NCBI RefSeq assembly: GCF_007971385.1
Contig: NZ_CP042434.1
Location: forward strand, 4,898,001 to 4,962,000
Direction: 5' to 3'
Length of the DNA stretch: 64,000 bases
Source: Arachidicoccus ginsenosidivorans
GTDB taxonomy: Bacteria; Bacteroidota; Bacteroidia; Chitinophagales; Chitinophagaceae
Positions 31,744 through 40,896 of the stretch are shown here, in pieces. The first letter of the stretch is position 1. Every line of letters starts with the position of its first letter. The position numbers and the translations under genes were made by a program. The notes beneath the pieces are model-generated. The model made no database searches. It worked only from the letters and a program-made list of their open reading frames with translations, and was not told the DNA's origin.

Positions 31744-32217
31744 ATGAAAAAAAGCGCGTTGATAATTTTAGCCCTAATGGGGGCCTTCTTTTTGGGGTAC
31801 GCCTTCAAATCAAATAAAGAAAATACAAATAATTTTAAAAAAGAAACCATGAAAAAAGTAACAGGAATTGGCGGGATTTTTTTCAAATGTAAGGATCCCA
31901 AAAAAATGACTGCCTGGTATCAAAAGCATCTGGGGCTGGATACAAATCCATACGGCGCCACCTTTCAGTGGTATGAAAGCCCAGACAGTGCCTCCAAGGC
32001 AGAGACGCAGTGGACCCCCTTTGCACAGACTACTGATTATTTTGATAAAGACTTTATGATTAATTACCGGGTGGAAAATTTAGTAGCCCTTGTAGAAGAA
32101 TTGAAAAAGGAAGACGTACAGATCTTAGATGATATTCAAAGCTATGACTATGGTAAATTTGTGCATATTTTGGATGCGGAGGGCAACAAAATTGAATTAT
32201 GGGAACCTATAGACTAG
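31744..32217 (+). CDS. VOC/glyoxalase-fold protein with membrane anchor
   Basis: 157 aa. Residues 1-22 form a hydrophobic helix after KK, followed by a Lys/Asn-rich linker and, from about residue 36, a VOC (glyoxalase/bleomycin resistance) domain: ITGIGGIFFKC-like first strand, MTAWYQKHLGLD, GKFVHILDAEGNKIELWEP. The C-terminal Glu in IELWEP is the usual metal ligand. A second ATG at 31849 would give a cytosolic 122-aa VOC protein of standard length, so the gene may make an anchored form or the anchor start may be false. VOC proteins are dioxygenases, isomerases or binding proteins; the substrate is unknown. A terminator follows at 32261. Confidence 0.85.
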   Translation: MKKSALIILALMGAFFLGYAFKSNKENTNNFKKETMKKVTGIGGIFFKCKDPKKMTAWYQKHLGLDTNPYGATFQWYESPDSASKAETQWTPFAQTTDYFDKDFMINYRVENLVALVEELKKEDVQILDDIQSYDYGKFVHILDAEGNKIELWEPID

Positions 32218-32260
32218 CGCCCTTTAAATAATAAAAATCTACGATTGAAACTGACCCGTC

Positions 32261-32296
32261 AAAGGGCAGTCCTTTACAGGAAGGAAAGCCCTTTTT
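32261..32296 (+). terminator. Rho-independent terminator after VOC gene
   Basis: AAAGGGC at 32261-32267 pairs with GCCCTTT at 32288-32294, enclosing an inner TCCT/AGGA stem, and the T run extends to 32296. It stops the VOC transcript before the converging gene at 32327. Confidence 0.6.
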
Positions 32297-32326
32297 GACA
32301 TGCCAGTAATGTTGCTGTTTCAAAAA

Positions 32327-34066
32327 CTATCGTACCCCAAAATCAAATTCTATGCTTCCCTTACGGGGCGTGATGGAATAGATCTGGTGGTCGGTCGGCG
32401 TTTTGCTTTGATCTACAAATTGTCCTTTGAGTAAGTTTACTGTGTATCCGTGATTTTTAAACTGACATTGGATACTATTGGTGTTAATTTGTTTAAAGGG
32501 CAGTTCGGTGTTATTAAAACTTAGCAGACTCATTTTCCAGATTGTATTTTCAGGGGCGTCCAGTAGTTGAACATTCATATTACGTTCACCTAAAATGATG
32601 TTGAGGATTCCCGCATTATTTTGCAAAGGCCAACTAATTTGCATTTTAGTCGCATCCAGGCGGGTAATCGTTGGTCGGCCGCCTTGCATTTTTTCAAATA
32701 CCCCCTGCTTTTTAATCCAAAAAACCAGTCCTGCCCTACTGGTATCTGCTTTATTACTCCAGAAATGCCCATCCACAAAAGGCAGGGTAAATAAGGCGCA
32801 TTTAGGCCCCACCGCTTTTTGGCTGAAATAAGGAGAAACAAAACTTTGATCAAATAGATGGATATCTCTGATGCGCAACTGATCGCCATGCCAAAGTAGG
32901 TTAATCCGGTAAAACCGACTATCCATCCAAAGTGTTTTCTGATTTTTACCCGGTAGGTCTTCCATGGCTGTTACTGCCGTTACCGGTGTGACTTTAAAAT
33001 GCTTTTTGTACCATATAGCGGTCCTTGCCATGGTTTCAACCTGCAGTTTCCCGGCTTTTTGTAGGGCCGCTATTTTTTTTAATTGATAACTGAGGCCAGA
33101 CTGCATGGCCTTCCAGGTAAAAGAATTTTCCTGGCCCGCCTGTGTATAGCCAAAGGCCATCGCCTCTCCATCTATCAGCGTCTTTAAAAACCAGTTGACC
33201 CAGGTGCTGTCTCCTCCGCCAAACTTATAAACGGGCTCTAGGGTAACTACCCCTTGATGACCCGTTCCGATACCATTATCGTATTGACGGATTGGGTCAC
33301 TGCCTAGCATCCTGAAAACAGGTACCGGGATTTGACCTTTAACTGTCTGGGCAGGCATATAAGCATTCAGTTTACTGGGATAATAGGCTTGATTCCAATA
33401 CCCGCCCCATAAGGTATAGCCGTCTGTACCGATCTGGTCTTTACAATTACAAGAAGCGATGATGCCATATTTTTGATACATATAGTTCAGGCTATAGCTG
33501 TCCAGATACCAGCAACCCACCGTTTTAGGATAGTAGCCGAATACTTTTTTAAAACTGGCCATATATGTATCAATCAGCTTTTCTCTTTCCTTAGGCGTAT
33601 AACCTGTTGTAAAATCCACATCTGCTCTGGAATCCCAGGCTGAATTTCCACGCCATGTGAGGCCAGCATTTTGAGCAAGTGGTCTGGGCACTTCTAGCCA
33701 GCCACCTATTTCAAAGCGGTCTTTGGGTAAGGATTTCAACAATTTTTGATATCTGTTGTCCAGCAAGGCATCGTATTGCAACAAAAAGGTTCCGGAAAGC
33801 TGATATTTATTGATGAGCTCGACCTGTTTTACCACAGTCTGGTAGAGCACTTCCTCGGTTATAGCCGGATCGCGTGGCTCCAATAGACGGATGAAATTGA
33901 CAATATGTACAATCTTGGGACTTCCATTCACTATACCAGGTATGGCTTTTGTGGCTTGGTTGAACAAATTCTTTTGCGTAGGGGCGGCACGTGTTGTATG
34001 CAGTATAAATAGCAGTGCACAAAAGACAGTAATTGCCTTGCCAAAATTATTAACCATTTTATTCAT
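32327..34066 (-). CDS. Secreted NodB-fold (polysaccharide deacetylase-like) protein
   Basis: 579 aa with a signal peptide (to TTRAAP). The N-terminal half (about 45-330) resembles polysaccharide-deacetylase/(beta/alpha) barrel proteins: PKIVHIVNFIRLLEPRD start, QYQLSGTFLLQYDAL-type strand, RFEIGGWLEVPRPL, GYYPKTVGCWYLDSYSL and YGIIASCNCKDQIGTDGYT. The C-terminal half (about 400-579) is beta-rich and may bind carbohydrate. Canonical deacetylase Asp and His-xxx-His metal motifs are not evident, so the activity may be a glycoside hydrolase of the same fold, or lost. It is a single gene between two intergenic regions. The function is unassigned. Confidence 0.6.
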   Translation of the reverse strand: MNKMVNNFGKAITVFCALLFILHTTRAAPTQKNLFNQATKAIPGIVNGSPKIVHIVNFIRLLEPRDPAITEEVLYQTVVKQVELINKYQLSGTFLLQYDALLDNRYQKLLKSLPKDRFEIGGWLEVPRPLAQNAGLTWRGNSAWDSRADVDFTTGYTPKEREKLIDTYMASFKKVFGYYPKTVGCWYLDSYSLNYMYQKYGIIASCNCKDQIGTDGYTLWGGYWNQAYYPSKLNAYMPAQTVKGQIPVPVFRMLGSDPIRQYDNGIGTGHQGVVTLEPVYKFGGGDSTWVNWFLKTLIDGEAMAFGYTQAGQENSFTWKAMQSGLSYQLKKIAALQKAGKLQVETMARTAIWYKKHFKVTPVTAVTAMEDLPGKNQKTLWMDSRFYRINLLWHGDQLRIRDIHLFDQSFVSPYFSQKAVGPKCALFTLPFVDGHFWSNKADTSRAGLVFWIKKQGVFEKMQGGRPTITRLDATKMQISWPLQNNAGILNIILGERNMNVQLLDAPENTIWKMSLLSFNNTELPFKQINTNSIQCQFKNHGYTVNLLKGQFVDQSKTPTDHQIYSITPRKGSIEFDFGVR

Positions 34067-34298
34067 ACTCGATTTATTGTATGGGTGTTTTTTATTACAC
34101 GATAAACGATAGCTAAGATACCAATAGTTTAGGCAATATAGTGGGTAAATAAGTATTTGTTTAATATTCCAGAGGGCGTTGATGATGGCCCGCTGCCTTT
34201 GAGGGGATTAAATAATCGTTTTAGAAGCTAATGTTTGCAAATAGTAAGTTTGCAAAGGCAGAATTATCCTTACGTGCTAACAGTTTTTTTGAGTGAGA

Positions 34299-35492
34299 TT
34301 ATAGATTCTCTTTCAATTTTGCCTCCATGAGCACCGGATTGCTTCTTCTATTCTCATGGGCAAAATATCGATTCAAAACTGGGCCAAAATTATGGCTTTT
34401 TTCTTTATGTTCTTTAATTGAAATTAAAGTGGAAGATGCAATGCATGAATATAAATGATGGTTTTTATAAACCACCATGGTTTCTCCAAACTGTGGGCTT
34501 GCAAAGGGCAGGTAACTGGACAAGCTGTCACCGGTCACTTTTCCAAGTGATAGAAGCAAACCCGTTTTTAAATTATATAAGTAGGTCCAGTTATTTGTTA
34601 GATAGCCTACATTTCTTAAAGAAAAAAGTAGTAAGTTTTCCTTAGGTTTAAAAATGTTTTCAATGGATTCAAATTTACCCTTACTAGCCGCATTGAAGTA
34701 GACGTACTTAGCCCTTTTTTGGGCATAGGTGCTGTCAGCTGAAAAATTATTGGGCAAAGAATATTTAAGTGGGAATATAAATTGATAATGGATGATATGG
34801 GTATAATCTTTTAATTGATAGACGTTATAATCGCCTGGCAAAGAAAAAAATACATTTTCGGGGTCTTCTGATTTGTTCAGTGAATTCATGTATTGATTGA
34901 GCTCAGACAGCCCGAATCTGGGATCATATGGCAGGGCAAATCGGGCGCTTTTTAAGTAATCTCCCGAATACGCGATATTATACTTGACTTTTGGGGAATT
35001 TTCAGATGGAGCACCTTGCTCTAGCTGGTAAATTATATGGCCATTTTGCAACCAAACAAGACTATTTATATTTTTACCAAGGTTGACCTTTTTTAAAAAA
35101 TTACCTTTTAAATCGTAAATGGAAATTTCATGGATGGCAGTCTGAACCAATAATTCACTTTTGCGTCTATCAATAGTGAAGTAATCAAAATAATGATCCG
35201 CCTGCCGTGGACGTATTTTAAAGTCAAAACTGCCATCCTTTCTAAAAAATAAAATGGATTTGGTTTGCTGGTCGAGTACAATAAAGTGGGTTTGGGTAAC
35301 TGCTAACTGGTCAATTTTGCCAAATAAACTTTCCTTGGTAGTTTCTAAAGGAATAAAGCGAAATGTATTAAAATATTGAGAGATCGTGCCCCCACGTGCA
35401 TTATCCGGATCAATGAAGACTTTATTCACTTTTTGAGCGAAAAGCGATTTGGACGAATAAGAAAGAAAAAAGAGGAGTATATATTTTATCAT
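34299..35492 (-). CDS. 6-bladed beta-propeller protein (DUF5128-like)
   Basis: 397 aa with a short signal peptide (SKSLFAQ). FRFIPLETTKESLFGKIDQL, HFIVLDQQTKSILFFRKDGSF and NSLVWLQNGHIIYQ are the repeating strand patterns of Bacteroidota 6-bladed propellers (BF3164-like/DUF5128). These secreted or lipid-anchored proteins are common next to glycan loci, but their function is unknown. It is followed and preceded by non-coding DNA, so it is transcribed alone. Confidence 0.75.
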   Translation of the reverse strand: MIKYILLFFLSYSSKSLFAQKVNKVFIDPDNARGGTISQYFNTFRFIPLETTKESLFGKIDQLAVTQTHFIVLDQQTKSILFFRKDGSFDFKIRPRQADHYFDYFTIDRRKSELLVQTAIHEISIYDLKGNFLKKVNLGKNINSLVWLQNGHIIYQLEQGAPSENSPKVKYNIAYSGDYLKSARFALPYDPRFGLSELNQYMNSLNKSEDPENVFFSLPGDYNVYQLKDYTHIIHYQFIFPLKYSLPNNFSADSTYAQKRAKYVYFNAASKGKFESIENIFKPKENLLLFSLRNVGYLTNNWTYLYNLKTGLLLSLGKVTGDSLSSYLPFASPQFGETMVVYKNHHLYSCIASSTLISIKEHKEKSHNFGPVLNRYFAHENRRSNPVLMEAKLKENL

Positions 35493-36099
35493 AATTATAT
35501 TGGCATCTTTATATTTTCACACCTGATTATTCTATTTTGTAGACATTGATTGTAAAGCTTATTTTATTAACTTCATAATATTTGGCTGTACCTGATCTGC
35601 ATAATTTTCTGTATTGTACATGCAGCTTTGACTAATATGGATATATTTTTTTGTAATTTACTATATTTTATAGCTTTATAATTATTTATTTGTATAAAGT
35701 TGCCTTGCCCTCGCATTACAAAACCTATTAAATAATAGGCACCTGAGTAGCCAACGGCTCTGCACAATCTTATTTATTGAAAAGTCAATACTTAAACCCA
35801 TTTTAAAACCGGCAAAGGACCGGTCGTAAAAAACTATGCCTATGGATTATTGTATTGGTTTTAGTTATATATAAACACCAAATACAACATAGTTGAACAA
35901 AAATATTGAATCACACAATACCCAAGTTAATTACGCAAAATAATTGGCCAAATAATTTCCATTCTTGTTTTCTTGGAATAAGTATTAGTATTTGCAGGTA
36001 ATCATTACATAACACGATTTAAATTAATATTGTATTAATCATAAAGCTTTAACACTTGATGGCACTGTTTTTACGTTGAATCCATTATATTTGTTATAC
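35493..36099. other. Intergenic region, 607 bp, with palindrome
   Basis: Divergent AT-rich gap. CCTATTA-AA-TAATAGG at 35724-35739 is a perfect 7-bp inverted repeat, and ACCGG/CCGGT occurs at 35808-35824. TATATTTG at 36086-36093 matches the -7 consensus but is only 7 bp from the ATG at 36100 and lacks a TTTG partner. No gene is recognised. Confidence 0.4.
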
Positions 36100-37011
36100 A
36101 TGATATTTAATGCAATCAGCGATTTATTCGCCGCTCCCCCCATTCCCTATGAACAAATCCTTCACCTGGAAAGCAGAGCACCCAATCTTATTGTCTATGC
36201 CATACCCTTTATGGCCTTTTTTACTTTACTAGAAATGGGCGTTTCTTGGTATGAGAACCATAAGCTTTATAAAGTAAAGGAAAGCATAGGTTCTACGCTG
36301 GTTGGTTTGGGTAATGTTTTAATTAACTTATTACTCAAAATCGTTTTACTTTATTTCTTTGTTTGGCTTTATAACGTACTGCCCTGGCGCATGGCACTGG
36401 CGTGGTGGACACTGATACCCTGTTATATCTTATTTGATTTTTGCAGTTATTGGGCGCATAGATTTTCACATTCGCAAAGGTTTTTATGGTCTACCCATGT
36501 AGTCCATCACTCAGCAGAAAGTTACAATTTAACCGTGTCCTTCAGACTTAGCTGGATCCAGAATATTAAAATTATTTTTTTCTTACCGGTGGCGCTCTGT
36601 GGATTTCATCCATTGGTATTTTTTGTCGTTAGTCAGATCAGCGTGCTGTTTCAGTTTTGGGTCCATACGGAATACATCAAGAAGTTACCCCGCTTTTTTG
36701 AGTATATATTTGCCACTCCCTCCAATCACCGGGTACATCACGGCTCACAAGAGAAATACCTGGATAAAAATTTTGCAGCCACTTTTATTTTTTGGGACAG
36801 ACTATTCAATACCTATCAAAAAGAGGAGGAGAAACCGATTTATGGCTTGACCACTAAAATCGGTAATCGCCTGAACCCCATATATCTTAATTTCCATGAA
36901 TTAAATGATATTTACAAGGATGTCCGTCGTGCAAAGGGCTGGCGCAAAAAATGGTTTTATTTATTTGGCAGCCCTGTGGCTGTGGACAAGGAGAAAAAAA
37001 GTACCGGGTAG
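36100..37011 (+). CDS. Sterol desaturase/fatty acid hydroxylase family protein
   Basis: 303 aa from ATG 36100 (a TTG at 36076 would add 8 residues). An integral membrane di-iron enzyme: four or more hydrophobic helices and the three histidine boxes HRFSH (about 122-126), HVVHH (about 134-138) and HRVHH (about 211-215), with NFAATFIFWDRLFNTY after the last box. Family members hydroxylate or desaturate sterols, carotenoids, fatty acids or ether lipids using O2. The substrate here cannot be told; Bacteroidota often use these for hydroxy fatty acids or carotenoids. Confidence 0.92.
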   Translation: MIFNAISDLFAAPPIPYEQILHLESRAPNLIVYAIPFMAFFTLLEMGVSWYENHKLYKVKESIGSTLVGLGNVLINLLLKIVLLYFFVWLYNVLPWRMALAWWTLIPCYILFDFCSYWAHRFSHSQRFLWSTHVVHHSAESYNLTVSFRLSWIQNIKIIFFLPVALCGFHPLVFFVVSQISVLFQFWVHTEYIKKLPRFFEYIFATPSNHRVHHGSQEKYLDKNFAATFIFWDRLFNTYQKEEEKPIYGLTTKIGNRLNPIYLNFHELNDIYKDVRRAKGWRKKWFYLFGSPVAVDKEKKSTG

Positions 37012-37029
37012 GAAGTTGTGGTAGGTTAT

Positions 37030-37065
37030 GCAGTGATTTGTGCAGTGATTTGTAGAGTAATTTGT
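37030..37065. repeat. 12-bp tandem repeat, three units
   Basis: GCAGTGATTTGT occurs twice, followed by a third unit AGAGTAATTTGT. It lies just after the desaturase stop codon. No protein of recognisable family is encoded here. Confidence 0.7.
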
Positions 37066-37172
37066 GCCTTGCCTCCTATTAATAAGGCTTTAGCGCTTAC
37101 ATGTTGGCTGGATTACTTGAATAAATTTGAATTTGAGCTCAATTTCCTTAATTTAGACCTGCAAATTGGTCT

Positions 37173-37511
37173 ATGTATAAAAATAGCTGGCATAAACAAA
37201 TAAGGCGCATCTTCACCTTTTATCGGAATCATTTTCTGATAGGAATAGTGATTTCTCTTTTATGTCTGTGGGTACTCATTTCTAATGGATTGATTGCTTT
37301 TCAAGGATGCTTTTGGCTAAAACTTGTGAGCTATGGCATTGTCTATTACTTCATCAACCAGTTGCGCAAAAATGAGTACCACTATTATAACAATCTTGGG
37401 CTGAAAAAAAGCGTTCTGTGGGTCACGACCCTTTCTATTGATTTTTCTACTTATATTTTAATGATCATTGCAAGTTATCGAATTGGATGGATCCCACACA
37501 CTATACATTAG
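37173..37511 (+). CDS. Small membrane protein coupled to ABC ATPase
   Basis: 112 aa with three or four hydrophobic helices (about 21-40, 44-62, 82-102) and a basic N-terminus. The last 25 bases overlap the start of the ABC ATPase gene, so the two are probably translationally coupled. I do not recognise a named family. It could be the membrane partner of the ATPase, although 112 aa is very small for an ABC permease; an oligomer would be needed. Confidence 0.7.
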   Translation: MYKNSWHKQIRRIFTFYRNHFLIGIVISLLCLWVLISNGLIAFQGCFWLKLVSYGIVYYFINQLRKNEYHYYNNLGLKKSVLWVTTLSIDFSTYILMIIASYRIGWIPHTIH

Positions 37512-38143
37512 AAATTGACAGCATCTTACTGGATTTTGGCAGGAGGCGGCTTTTGTCAGATATTTACATAAAATGTGGTCAAGGCCAGATTACCACGCTA
37601 ATTGGCAGGAATGGTTCAGGTAAATCCTGCCTGATGCAAATTATTATGGGCGAATTAAATCCATTAAGCAAATCCGTCAGGATCAATCATAAAAGCATTC
37701 AGGCGGCCCATCCTGCCATCAATTATCTGCCCCAATCTCATTTTGTTCCAGGACACTTACGTGTTATGGATGTTTTTGCGGACCACCAGATCAGTGAAGC
37801 AGACTTTGAGGCAGATTTTCCGGATCTTACAACTATTATCCAACAGCGATTCAATAAACTTTCCGGTGGCTTAAAACGTCTGGTTGAAGTATATGCTCTT
37901 ATAAAAAGTGCAGCTGCCTTTTCATTGCTAGATGAGCCTTTTACCCAAATCATGCCTGTTCATATGGAAAAGATCAAGCCCTTGATTAAAGCCCAAAAAC
38001 ATAAAGGCTTTTTGATTACAGATCACTTGTACCGGGATGTTCTGGAAATCGCAGATACCAGCTATTTATTGCAAAATGGTAAAACCTGGCCGGTAAAATC
38101 CTTGGAAGATCTGCAAAGCAGAGGGTATATTCCCCAACTGTAA
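37487..38143 (+). CDS. ABC transporter ATP-binding protein
   Basis: 218 aa. Walker A GRNGSGKS (about 40-47), Q-loop YLPQSHF, signature LSGG in NKLSGGLKRLVEVY, Walker B AFSLLDEP and switch His in LITDHLYRD are present. It is short, without extra domains, and has no usual permease next to it; only the 112-aa membrane protein overlaps its start. The signature lacks the usual Q after SGG (LSGGLKR), which is seen in divergent ABC ATPases. The transported substrate is unknown, and a role in export or in regulating another process is equally open. Confidence 0.88.
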   Translation: MDPTHYTLEIDSILLDFGRRRLLSDIYIKCGQGQITTLIGRNGSGKSCLMQIIMGELNPLSKSVRINHKSIQAAHPAINYLPQSHFVPGHLRVMDVFADHQISEADFEADFPDLTTIIQQRFNKLSGGLKRLVEVYALIKSAAAFSLLDEPFTQIMPVHMEKIKPLIKAQKHKGFLITDHLYRDVLEIADTSYLLQNGKTWPVKSLEDLQSRGYIPQL

Positions 38144-38429
38144 GGTGGCCTACTGCGGCTTGATGCAAACAAAGCTGACCACTGAACCCTTAGTTAATTA
38201 TCAATCGATGATTATTTTATAGAAATTGTGGATACTTTGGACAAAAGGAATCGATTACAACGAATTATAAATCAATAAGATCATTTACTTTACCCCTGTA
38301 CCGTTCAACGTTCTGATCCGTTAAGTAAAATGTTATTCAAATTTCAAAAGTACTTCCTGCAGGCATATATTCGGTTGTCTAAAGGGCAAAATGATATAAT
38401 GTAATGGTTTATAATAAATTAAATATCAC

Positions 38430-38459
38430 CTTGGAAGGCGGAGTATAAAAATAAATTTG
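38430..38459 (+). promoter_or_regulatory. Probable promoter of sigma factor gene
   Basis: TAAATTTG at 38452-38459 fits the -7 consensus TAnnTTTG. A CTTG at 38430-38433, 18 bases upstream, is a near -33 match. The sigma ATG follows at 38520. The rest of 38144-38519 shows no gene. Confidence 0.5.
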
Positions 38460-38519
38460 GCAGTAATAAAAATTGCGTTAATTTGGTGATTCAAATTTAA
38501 TGCAAATTTCATCTCCTAC

Positions 38520-39113
38520 ATGCAAAGTCTTGAATCTTATCCAGACGAGCAATTATTGCAGTTAATGACTACTGGTAGTGAAAACGCTTTCACAGTGTTA
38601 TATAGCCGCTACCATAATAAATTGTACAATTTTGCCTTCCAGTTATCCGGATCTGCTGAAGAGGCGAAAGATGTAGTACATGATGTCTTTTCCTGTCTTT
38701 GGGAAAAGCGGGACAGTTTTCAAGGCAAAGAAATTTTTGCCAGCTATTTATTTAAAATGATCCGCAATTACTCCATAGACCATCTGAGGCGGTTTTCTAA
38801 AAAGATGCAGATTCTCCATGAATTGACACCTGTAGTAAATGAAACGGCAGGTGCAGATCAGTGGGTTATATGTAAGGAATTGGAACAAAAAATCCAGGCC
38901 TCACTCAACTTGCTACCACCCCGACAAAAGGAAATTTTTATCCTGCACAGACAACAAGGCTTAAAATACACAGAAATTGCCGCAGCGCTTGGTTTATCCA
39001 AATCCACAGTGGAAAATCATTTTAGCCGGGCAATTGAAAAACTCCGCAAAAGCTTTGAATTTGAATACGAGCTGCTGGTCATAGCTCCCTTGCTGTTTTT
39101 AATCTGGAAATAA
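38520..39113 (+). CDS. ECF-type RNA polymerase sigma-70 factor
   Basis: 197 aa with region 2 (about 25-95; FTVLYSRYHNKLYNFAF, AEEAKDVVHDVFSCLWEKR, YSIDHLRR) and region 4 (about 130-180; LPPRQKEIFILHRQQGLKYTEIAAALGLSKSTVENHFSRA in part). It is the Bacteroidota subgroup paired with FecR-like anti-sigma factors. The FecR gene follows after 141 bp, then an STN-containing SusC, giving the classic trans-envelope loop: SusC ligand binding, FecR proteolysis, sigma release. It should drive the SusC/SusD operon. Confidence 0.95.
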   Translation: MQSLESYPDEQLLQLMTTGSENAFTVLYSRYHNKLYNFAFQLSGSAEEAKDVVHDVFSCLWEKRDSFQGKEIFASYLFKMIRNYSIDHLRRFSKKMQILHELTPVVNETAGADQWVICKELEQKIQASLNLLPPRQKEIFILHRQQGLKYTEIAAALGLSKSTVENHFSRAIEKLRKSFEFEYELLVIAPLLFLIWK

Positions 39114-39254
39114 AGCGCCATAGCTTCGCTGTTTTGATTTCTATTATTTATTTTTAAAAGAGACTGGGTAGTTTTCTATTTTCAATCGTTTAATATCATG
39201 AACAGTTGTTAGGACGACTGTAATTTGGCAATATGCTCTAATTAATACCATGAT

Positions 39255-40712
39255 ATGACGGATCCATCGCGCTTTATTTATTTACTAAAATGTTATCTGG
39301 AGCATACCTGCTCCGGGGAACAGTTGCAGGAGTTTGCTACCTTGATTAGCCGGCTGGATGATAACACTTTGTCTGATCTGGTGGCAGATAATTGGAGTCA
39401 TCATGTGGCAGTCAATAAGTTAGATGATAAGGAAGCTACCGCTATTTTAGATGATATTTTAAAAACTAAATCGAAGTCAGACTGGTCGGCGGATCTGGCT
39501 TCTAATCAGTTGTCAAAAGAGTCGTCCACGCAGACAACGGATGATATAGTGGAAAAACGTATTAATCAACTCCGAGACCGATACCAAGGCCAGGACCTGG
39601 CTAAAACCCCAAAGCCAGATCAGGTAATGGAGATGGCACCAATAGGTGAAGCAGATAATATTGCTACTGTAAATAAATATCTTCCAATAAACGCAAAAAG
39701 GAAAAAAAGTAGCAAATTGTACAGGGTTGCGGCAGCTATTATCGGGTTTTTAATACTGCTTGGGGCATTTTGGCAATTCCACTCTTTCAGACAAGACAAA
39801 ACAAAACAACTTATTACTGAGGCCAATACAGCCCAGTCTCCCAAGGCAGATATTGCCCCTGGTACCAGTGGCGCCATTCTGACGCTGGCCAGTGGCAAAC
39901 AAGTTATTCTGGACAGCCTTACGGCCAAGGGCGGACAACAATTACTAGCGGGGACTGCTGGCGCGATTGTAGAATTAAAGCCTGGTGGCATAGAATATAC
40001 TGGACATGGGGCAAGTGCCAATGGCCCTGTAAAATACAATACACTTGCCACACCTGCCAGCCGTACTTTCCATGTTAAGTTACCAGATGGTACGGAGGTT
40101 TGGTTAAATGCTGCTTCTTCTATAAGGTATCCCGTTGCTTTTAATAAAAACCAAAGGGAAGTAACGATTACCGGAGAAGCTTATTTTGAAGTCGCCAAAC
40201 TACAAAGAACGGATGGAAAAGGAAGGGTTCCTTTTATTGTGGATATACAAACAGGCAGAACTTCAAAATCACCATCACGCGTAGAGGTATTGGGTACGCA
40301 TTTTAATATCAATGCATATGCTGACCAAGGCGAGATTAAAACGACCCTTTTGGAGGGGCGGGTGAACGTTTATGCTGCCGCTAGCAATAAAGCCACCGCC
40401 ATTGTGCCGGGCGACCAGGCAGTGATGGGGACTTCCTTTAATAGTCCGGTAAGTGTGCATACAACCGATATCCAAAAAGCGGTCGCCTGGAAAAATGGTT
40501 ATTTTGATTTTAATCAGGCTAGCCTAAAAGAGGTAATGCAACAGATTGGTCGCTGGTACAATGTAGAGATTGTTTATGCAGGTAATGTCCCTGAGCGGAA
40601 ATTCTGGGGGAAAATTCAAAGAAGCCTCTATCTGACACAAGTATTATCAGTACTAGAACAAGTAGATATACATTTCAAAATAGAAAAAAACAAACTTATT
40701 GTGATGCCTTAA
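39255..40712 (+). CDS. FecR-like anti-sigma factor
   Basis: 485 aa, intact. A cytoplasmic N-terminal region (1-150) binds the sigma factor; a membrane helix at about 156-177 (VAAAIIGFLILLGAFW) follows the basic KRKKSSK; the periplasmic FecR domain lies at about 270-390 (FHVKLPDGTEVWLNAASSI, VTITGEAYFEVAK, VEVLGTHFNINAY), and a C-terminal DUF4974-like domain at about 415-485 (FNQASLKEVMQQIGRWYNV). The cytoplasmic part is longer than usual and includes an acidic segment. It passes the signal from the STN domain of the next gene's product. Confidence 0.95.
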   Translation: MTDPSRFIYLLKCYLEHTCSGEQLQEFATLISRLDDNTLSDLVADNWSHHVAVNKLDDKEATAILDDILKTKSKSDWSADLASNQLSKESSTQTTDDIVEKRINQLRDRYQGQDLAKTPKPDQVMEMAPIGEADNIATVNKYLPINAKRKKSSKLYRVAAAIIGFLILLGAFWQFHSFRQDKTKQLITEANTAQSPKADIAPGTSGAILTLASGKQVILDSLTAKGGQQLLAGTAGAIVELKPGGIEYTGHGASANGPVKYNTLATPASRTFHVKLPDGTEVWLNAASSIRYPVAFNKNQREVTITGEAYFEVAKLQRTDGKGRVPFIVDIQTGRTSKSPSRVEVLGTHFNINAYADQGEIKTTLLEGRVNVYAAASNKATAIVPGDQAVMGTSFNSPVSVHTTDIQKAVAWKNGYFDFNQASLKEVMQQIGRWYNVEIVYAGNVPERKFWGKIQRSLYLTQVLSVLEQVDIHFKIEKNKLIVMP

Positions 40713-40896
40713 AATGCCCGTTTTTAAATAGCGGCCTAAGGCACGAAAAATAATTGATTCAATAGCGGACATAAAAAGACCGGAAAGTAAGATTGGCGTC
40801 CCTTCCCGGCCATGATTTTAGGCTATGATAATCAATAAAATAGATTCTTACGAACGGAAACTAATTCATTGTTTAACCTCAAACCATTACAAAAGT

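Noticed and set aside
35573..35767. 64-codon minus-strand frame in the 607-bp gap
   Set aside because: No domain, AT-rich, and it covers a perfect palindrome; better read as regulatory DNA.
37018..37203. 61-codon frame after the sterol desaturase
   Set aside because: Built on a 12-bp tandem repeat (AVIC, AVIC, RVIC); overlaps the start of the small membrane protein gene and has no family pattern.
40779..40812. Inverted repeat before the second SusC as an attenuator
   Set aside because: Only 8 of 9 positions pair and the loop is long; no supporting T run.
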